64,000 nt of DNA from Bacillota bacterium (GTDB lineage Bacteria > Bacillota > Clostridia > Lachnospirales > Lachnospiraceae), in the NCBI GenBank assembly GCA_023409535.1, contig JAEYGZ010000039.1:310001-374000 (forward strand), in the 5' to 3' direction. The first letter of the stretch is position 1. Every line of letters starts with the position of its first letter. Both the position numbers and the translations under genes were made by a program. Below are positions 60,760 to 64,000 of the stretch, one piece after another. Below the pieces are notes generated by a model that did not search any database, was not told the DNA's origin, and saw nothing but the letters and a program-made list of their open reading frames with translations.

Positions 60760-61361
60760 AATACTGTTATATTCCGCCCTGCCGACTGAAGGATCCCTTC
60801 CTCTTTCATCTTCCCTACTTCACGCATCATGGCACTTCTGTCAACAGCCAGATAATCTGCAAGCTCTGAAAGTGACATGGGTAATACGAAGTTTAAGGAA
60901 GCTTTTTGCTTGCTGCAATAATCAAAAAATGATATCAGCTTATTTCTTAAGGACCGTTGACTCAGAATATCAATATGTACTAAGGATCTCTTTCCGTAGT
61001 CTAGGAGAAGCTGCTCCTGCAGCTTAACCATCTGATCTTCTTTTATCTCCCTATAATCGAAAAATGCCACGGTACACTTTGTACCTGCATATATATGATA
61101 GGAGTTTCCCTCCAGGACAGAAATCGTACGATTATAAAATATAGTATTAACCTCATAATAATCCAGAATGCGCTTCTGAAAGTCCAGATTAATGGTGGCA
61201 AGATACGCAGTACCGCTCATTATAATTCCTATCATATTGATGTCATCAGAAGTCTGCATAATGATATCCTGCTTCTTAAAATCCCTTATGATAGGATGAA
61301 ACGCTCCGGCTTGTCCGAGTATAGGATTGCCGATTATCTCATCAAATACAGTTTTAGTCAT
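60753..61361 (-). CDS. Crp/Fnr family transcriptional regulator
   Basis: 202 residues. N-terminal cyclic-nucleotide-binding fold (about 1-115) and C-terminal winged helix with LPMSLSELADYLAVDRSAMMREVGKMKEEGIL. No N-terminal cysteine cluster, so it is not a classical FNR oxygen sensor; a cAMP-type Arg is not obvious. The ATG at 61361 is favoured because GGAG at 61371-61374 is well spaced; ATG 61376 overlaps that site. It diverges from nrdD and may control it; TTGCATTGGCAA at 61430-61441 is a candidate dyad. Confidence 0.88.
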   Translation of the reverse strand: MTKTVFDEIIGNPILGQAGAFHPIIRDFKKQDIIMQTSDDINMIGIIMSGTAYLATINLDFQKRILDYYEVNTIFYNRTISVLEGNSYHIYAGTKCTVAFFDYREIKEDQMVKLQEQLLLDYGKRSLVHIDILSQRSLRNKLISFFDYCSKQKASLNFVLPMSLSELADYLAVDRSAMMREVGKMKEEGILQSAGRNITVLK

Positions 61362-61506
61362 GCCATATAACTCCATATTGTATTCATAATATTTGGAACT
61401 ACTATATTTTGTATTATATTTTATAATTGTTGCATTGGCAATAGCTTTTTTGAACTTCTAGAGATATAATATAATTCCAAACTGAATGTCAGAAGGAGAT
61501 ATGGCC

Positions 61507-63666
61507 ATGAAAATAATCAAAAGAAACGGTGCGGAAGAAATCTTTGATATCAATAAGATTGCAGCAGCCGTAACAAAAGCAAATTCAGCTTCAGAAAGAA
61601 GTTATCTTAATGAAGAGCAGATTAGCAGTATTGCAGACTATGTAGAATATAAATGCAACAAATTAAACCGGGCCGTATCGGTGGAAGAAATCCAGGACAT
61701 GGTAGAGGATCAGATTATGGCTACCGGCGCCTTTGATATTGCAAAACGCTATGTCAGATATCGCTATCAGCGTTCCTTAATACGAAAGGCAAATACCACG
61801 GATAACCGTATTCTGTCGCTCATTGAATGCAATAACGAAGATGTGAAGCAGGAAAACTCCAATAAAAATCCTACGGTGAACAGCGTTCAGCGTGACTATA
61901 TGGCAGGCGAAGTAAGCAAGGATATCACCAGAAGACTCCTTCTGCCTGCGGAGATTGTGGAGGCGGATAATCTGGGCATGATCCATTTTCATGATTCCGA
62001 TTACTTTGCGCAGCACATGCATAACTGCGACCTGGTTAACCTGGAGGAAATGCTGCAAAACGGTACGGTGATCAGTGATACCATGATCGAGAAGCCGCAA
62101 AGCTTTTCCACTGCCTGCAACATCGCGACCCAGATCATTGCCCAGGTAGCCAGCAATCAATACGGCGGACAAAGCATCAGCCTGGCACATCTGGCTCCCT
62201 TTGTGCAAATATCGAGAGAAAAAATATATAAAGAGGTAATTGATGAAATAAAGATACTTGATTGCACCGTTAGTGAGGAGCAGATCAGTGAGATCGTCGA
62301 AAAGAGGCTTCGTAAAGAAATCAATAAGGGGGTTCAGACAATCCAATATCAGGTTATTACCCTCATGACTACCAATGGGCAGGCACCGTTTCTCACTGTT
62401 TTCATGTATCTTAACGAAGCGGCGGATGAACTTGAGAAGAAAGACCTGGCAATGATTATCGAAGAGACACTGAGACAGCGTTATCAGGGGGTTAAGAATG
62501 AAGCCGGTGTTTGGGTGGCCCCCGCATTTCCCAAGTTAATTTATGTTCTGGAAGAGGACAACATTGAGGAGGGCACCGAATATTATTATTTAACGGAGCT
62601 CGCGGCAAAATGTACTGCCAAGAGGCTTGTTCCCGACTACATATCCGAGAAGAAAATGAAGGAATTAAAAGAAGGAAACTGCTTCCCTGTTATGGGCTGC
62701 CGCAGCGCGTTAAGCCCCTGGAAGGACGAAAACGGTGACTATAAATTCTACGGACGGTTTAACCAGGGCGTTGTTACCCTGAATTTGGTTGATATTGCAC
62801 TATCCTCCGGCGGGGATATGGAGAAGTTCTGGAAGATATTCGACGAACGCCTTGCTCTTTGCTATCAGGCACTGATGTACCGTCATAACCGTCTGAAGGG
62901 CACCTATTCCGATGCTGCTCCAATTCTCTGGCAGTATGGTGCGCTGGCACGCCTGAAAAAGGGTGAAACTATTGATAAGCTGCTGTATGGCGGCTATTCA
63001 ACGATTTCTCTCGGCTATGCAGGATTGTACGAATGCACGAAGTATATGACAGGAAAATCCCATACGGATCCGGAAGCGACTGATTTTGCCCTTAATGTGA
63101 TGAAATATATCAATGATGCCTGCGACAATTGGAAGGCAGAAACCAATATCGGTTTCAGTCCCTATGGTTCACCGATTGAGAGCACCACCTATAAATTTGC
63201 CAAGTGTCTGCAGACACGCTTTGGTGTCATCAAAGGAATCACGGATAAAAGCTACATCACCAACAGCTATCATGTACATGTTTCAGAGAAGATTGATGCC
63301 TTCTCCAAGCTGAAGTTTGAAGCCCAGTTTCAGGCGCTCTCCAAGGGAGGAGCAATCAGCTATGTAGAAGTGCCGAATATGCAGCATAATATCCCTGCAG
63401 TCCTTCAGGTAATCCGGTTTATCTATGATAATATTATGTATGCGGAATTGAACACCAAGAGCGATTATTGCCAGGAATGCGGCTTCGACGGTGAGATTCA
63501 GATCATTACGGACAATGACGGTAAGCTGGTATGGGAGTGCCCCAAATGTGGCAACCGGAACCAGGATAAAATGAATGTGGCAAGAAGAACCTGCGGTTAC
63601 ATCGGTACCCAGTTCTGGAACCAGGGAAGAACGCAGGAAATTAAAGAAAGGGTGCTTCATCTCTAA
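61507..63666 (+). CDS. nrdD: Anaerobic ribonucleoside-triphosphate reductase
   Basis: 719 residues. Makes dNTPs from NTPs under anaerobic conditions using a glycyl radical. The N-terminal ATP-cone (IKRNGAEEIFDINKIAAAV) regulates activity. The C-terminal zinc site is CQECGF...CPKCG, and the radical Gly is in RRTCGYIGTQFWNQGR. AGAAGGAG at 61491-61498 fits ATG 61507 (MKIIKRNG) best; ATG 61501 is an alternative. The activase gene starts 2 bp after the stop. Confidence 0.96.
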   Translation: MKIIKRNGAEEIFDINKIAAAVTKANSASERSYLNEEQISSIADYVEYKCNKLNRAVSVEEIQDMVEDQIMATGAFDIAKRYVRYRYQRSLIRKANTTDNRILSLIECNNEDVKQENSNKNPTVNSVQRDYMAGEVSKDITRRLLLPAEIVEADNLGMIHFHDSDYFAQHMHNCDLVNLEEMLQNGTVISDTMIEKPQSFSTACNIATQIIAQVASNQYGGQSISLAHLAPFVQISREKIYKEVIDEIKILDCTVSEEQISEIVEKRLRKEINKGVQTIQYQVITLMTTNGQAPFLTVFMYLNEAADELEKKDLAMIIEETLRQRYQGVKNEAGVWVAPAFPKLIYVLEEDNIEEGTEYYYLTELAAKCTAKRLVPDYISEKKMKELKEGNCFPVMGCRSALSPWKDENGDYKFYGRFNQGVVTLNLVDIALSSGGDMEKFWKIFDERLALCYQALMYRHNRLKGTYSDAAPILWQYGALARLKKGETIDKLLYGGYSTISLGYAGLYECTKYMTGKSHTDPEATDFALNVMKYINDACDNWKAETNIGFSPYGSPIESTTYKFAKCLQTRFGVIKGITDKSYITNSYHVHVSEKIDAFSKLKFEAQFQALSKGGAISYVEVPNMQHNIPAVLQVIRFIYDNIMYAELNTKSDYCQECGFDGEIQIITDNDGKLVWECPKCGNRNQDKMNVARRTCGYIGTQFWNQGRTQEIKERVLHL

Positions 63667-63667
63667 T

Positions 63668-64000
63668 ATGAATTACGGGGAAATAAAAAAATATGATGTT
63701 GCTAACGGCGAAGGGGTAAGAGTTTCCTTATTTGTGTCAGGCTGTACCCACTATTGCAAGGGCTGCTTCAATGAAGAAACCTGGGATTTTGCATTTGGAA
63801 AGCCCTTTACCGAAGAAACGGCAGCTGAGATAGCGGAAGCACTTGCGCCGGATTATATCAGCGGATTGTCCCTTCTTGGCGGGGAGCCTTTCGAGAAGCA
63901 TAATCAGCGAGCCCTGCTGCCGTTGTTAAAGTCCATTAAGCAGCTGTACCCGCGGAAGAATATCTGGTGTTATACAGGATATCTCCTTGATCAGGAGCTG
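63668..64000 (+). CDS. nrdG: Anaerobic ribonucleotide reductase activating protein (partial)
   Basis: The first 111 codons of a radical SAM activase, cut by the window end. The 4Fe-4S motif is CTHYCKGC (first Cys about 29), and the SAM-binding LLGGEPF is present. NrdG makes the glycyl radical on NrdD. It starts 2 bp after the nrdD stop with no strong site of its own, consistent with translational coupling. Confidence 0.95.
   Translation, partial: MNYGEIKKYDVANGEGVRVSLFVSGCTHYCKGCFNEETWDFAFGKPFTEETAAEIAEALAPDYISGLSLLGGEPFEKHNQRALLPLLKSIKQLYPRKNIWCYTGYLLDQEL

Noticed and set aside
61430..61441. FNR box before nrdD (TTGCATTGGCAA).
   Set aside because: It does not match the TTGAT-N4-ATCAA consensus, and the neighbouring regulator lacks an iron-sulfur cysteine cluster; kept only as a possible dyad.

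Overview
The window is a chromosomal stretch of a spore-forming, anaerobic, plant-polysaccharide-using Firmicute, most likely a Lachnospiraceae (Lachnoclostridium/Anaerocolumna-like) species. This inference rests on the spoVAC-spoVAD-spoVAE operon, clostridial small families (DUF6514, DUF4250), an anaerobic class III ribonucleotide reductase, a T-box-controlled single-chain glycyl-tRNA synthetase, strong AAGGAGG-type ribosome binding sites and moderate GC. I see no phage, integrase, insertion sequence, CRISPR array, rRNA or tRNA gene.

Layout. 1-2116: tail of an unknown small membrane protein, then the spoVA operon. 2117-2648: hairpin repeats. 2649-10845: housekeeping genes (class A penicillin-binding protein, DUF6514, YigZ, VanZ-like, DUF4250, RarA, a small membrane protein, a radical SAM DNA repair/modification protein). 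10952-20593: sugar catabolism, with an AraC regulator diverging from a TIM-barrel isomerase, two Gfo/Idh/MocA oxidoreductases and an SDR, followed by a GH74 xyloglucanase-like protein and a GH31 alpha-xylosidase-like gene broken by a 13-bp tandem duplication. 20694-26099: a BlaI/BlaR1-like pair with an ABC transporter whose permease carries an M1-type metallopeptidase domain. 26331-28657: a lactate dehydrogenase-family enzyme and peptidase T. 28659-29398: two more long-hairpin elements. 29406-40209: a GH94 phosphorylase diverging from an ABC sugar importer, LacI regulator and GH3 glucosidase, matching the known beta-1,2-glucooligosaccharide locus architecture. 40313-42074: ptsI behind a BglG/LicT-type RNA antiterminator. 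42200-45519: MoxR/DUF58/membrane-protein operon. 45804-48357: an MFS exporter with an unusual hexapeptide-repeat tail and its ArsR-type regulator. 48465-51670: FMN enzyme, then a DUF1538 membrane protein with a double-PII protein. 51813-57872: acetyltransferase, small proteins, XRE regulator with peptide deformylase, T-box and glyS, esterase, AraC regulator, membrane protein. 58074-60690: XpaC-LemA-TPM-type membrane operon. 60753-64000: Crp/Fnr-family regulator and nrdD-nrdG.

The most unusual signal is a family of directional, roughly 300-bp, non-coding long-hairpin elements (2338-2634, 28659-28972, 29084-29398), with a core-deleted remnant at 2124-2188. They share termini and a structured core, but their outer arms differ in sequence while remaining self-complementary. 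All lie between converging genes. Other points of interest are the duplicated DUF1538/double-PII pair, the RNA antiterminator before ptsI, and the duplication that breaks the GH31 gene.
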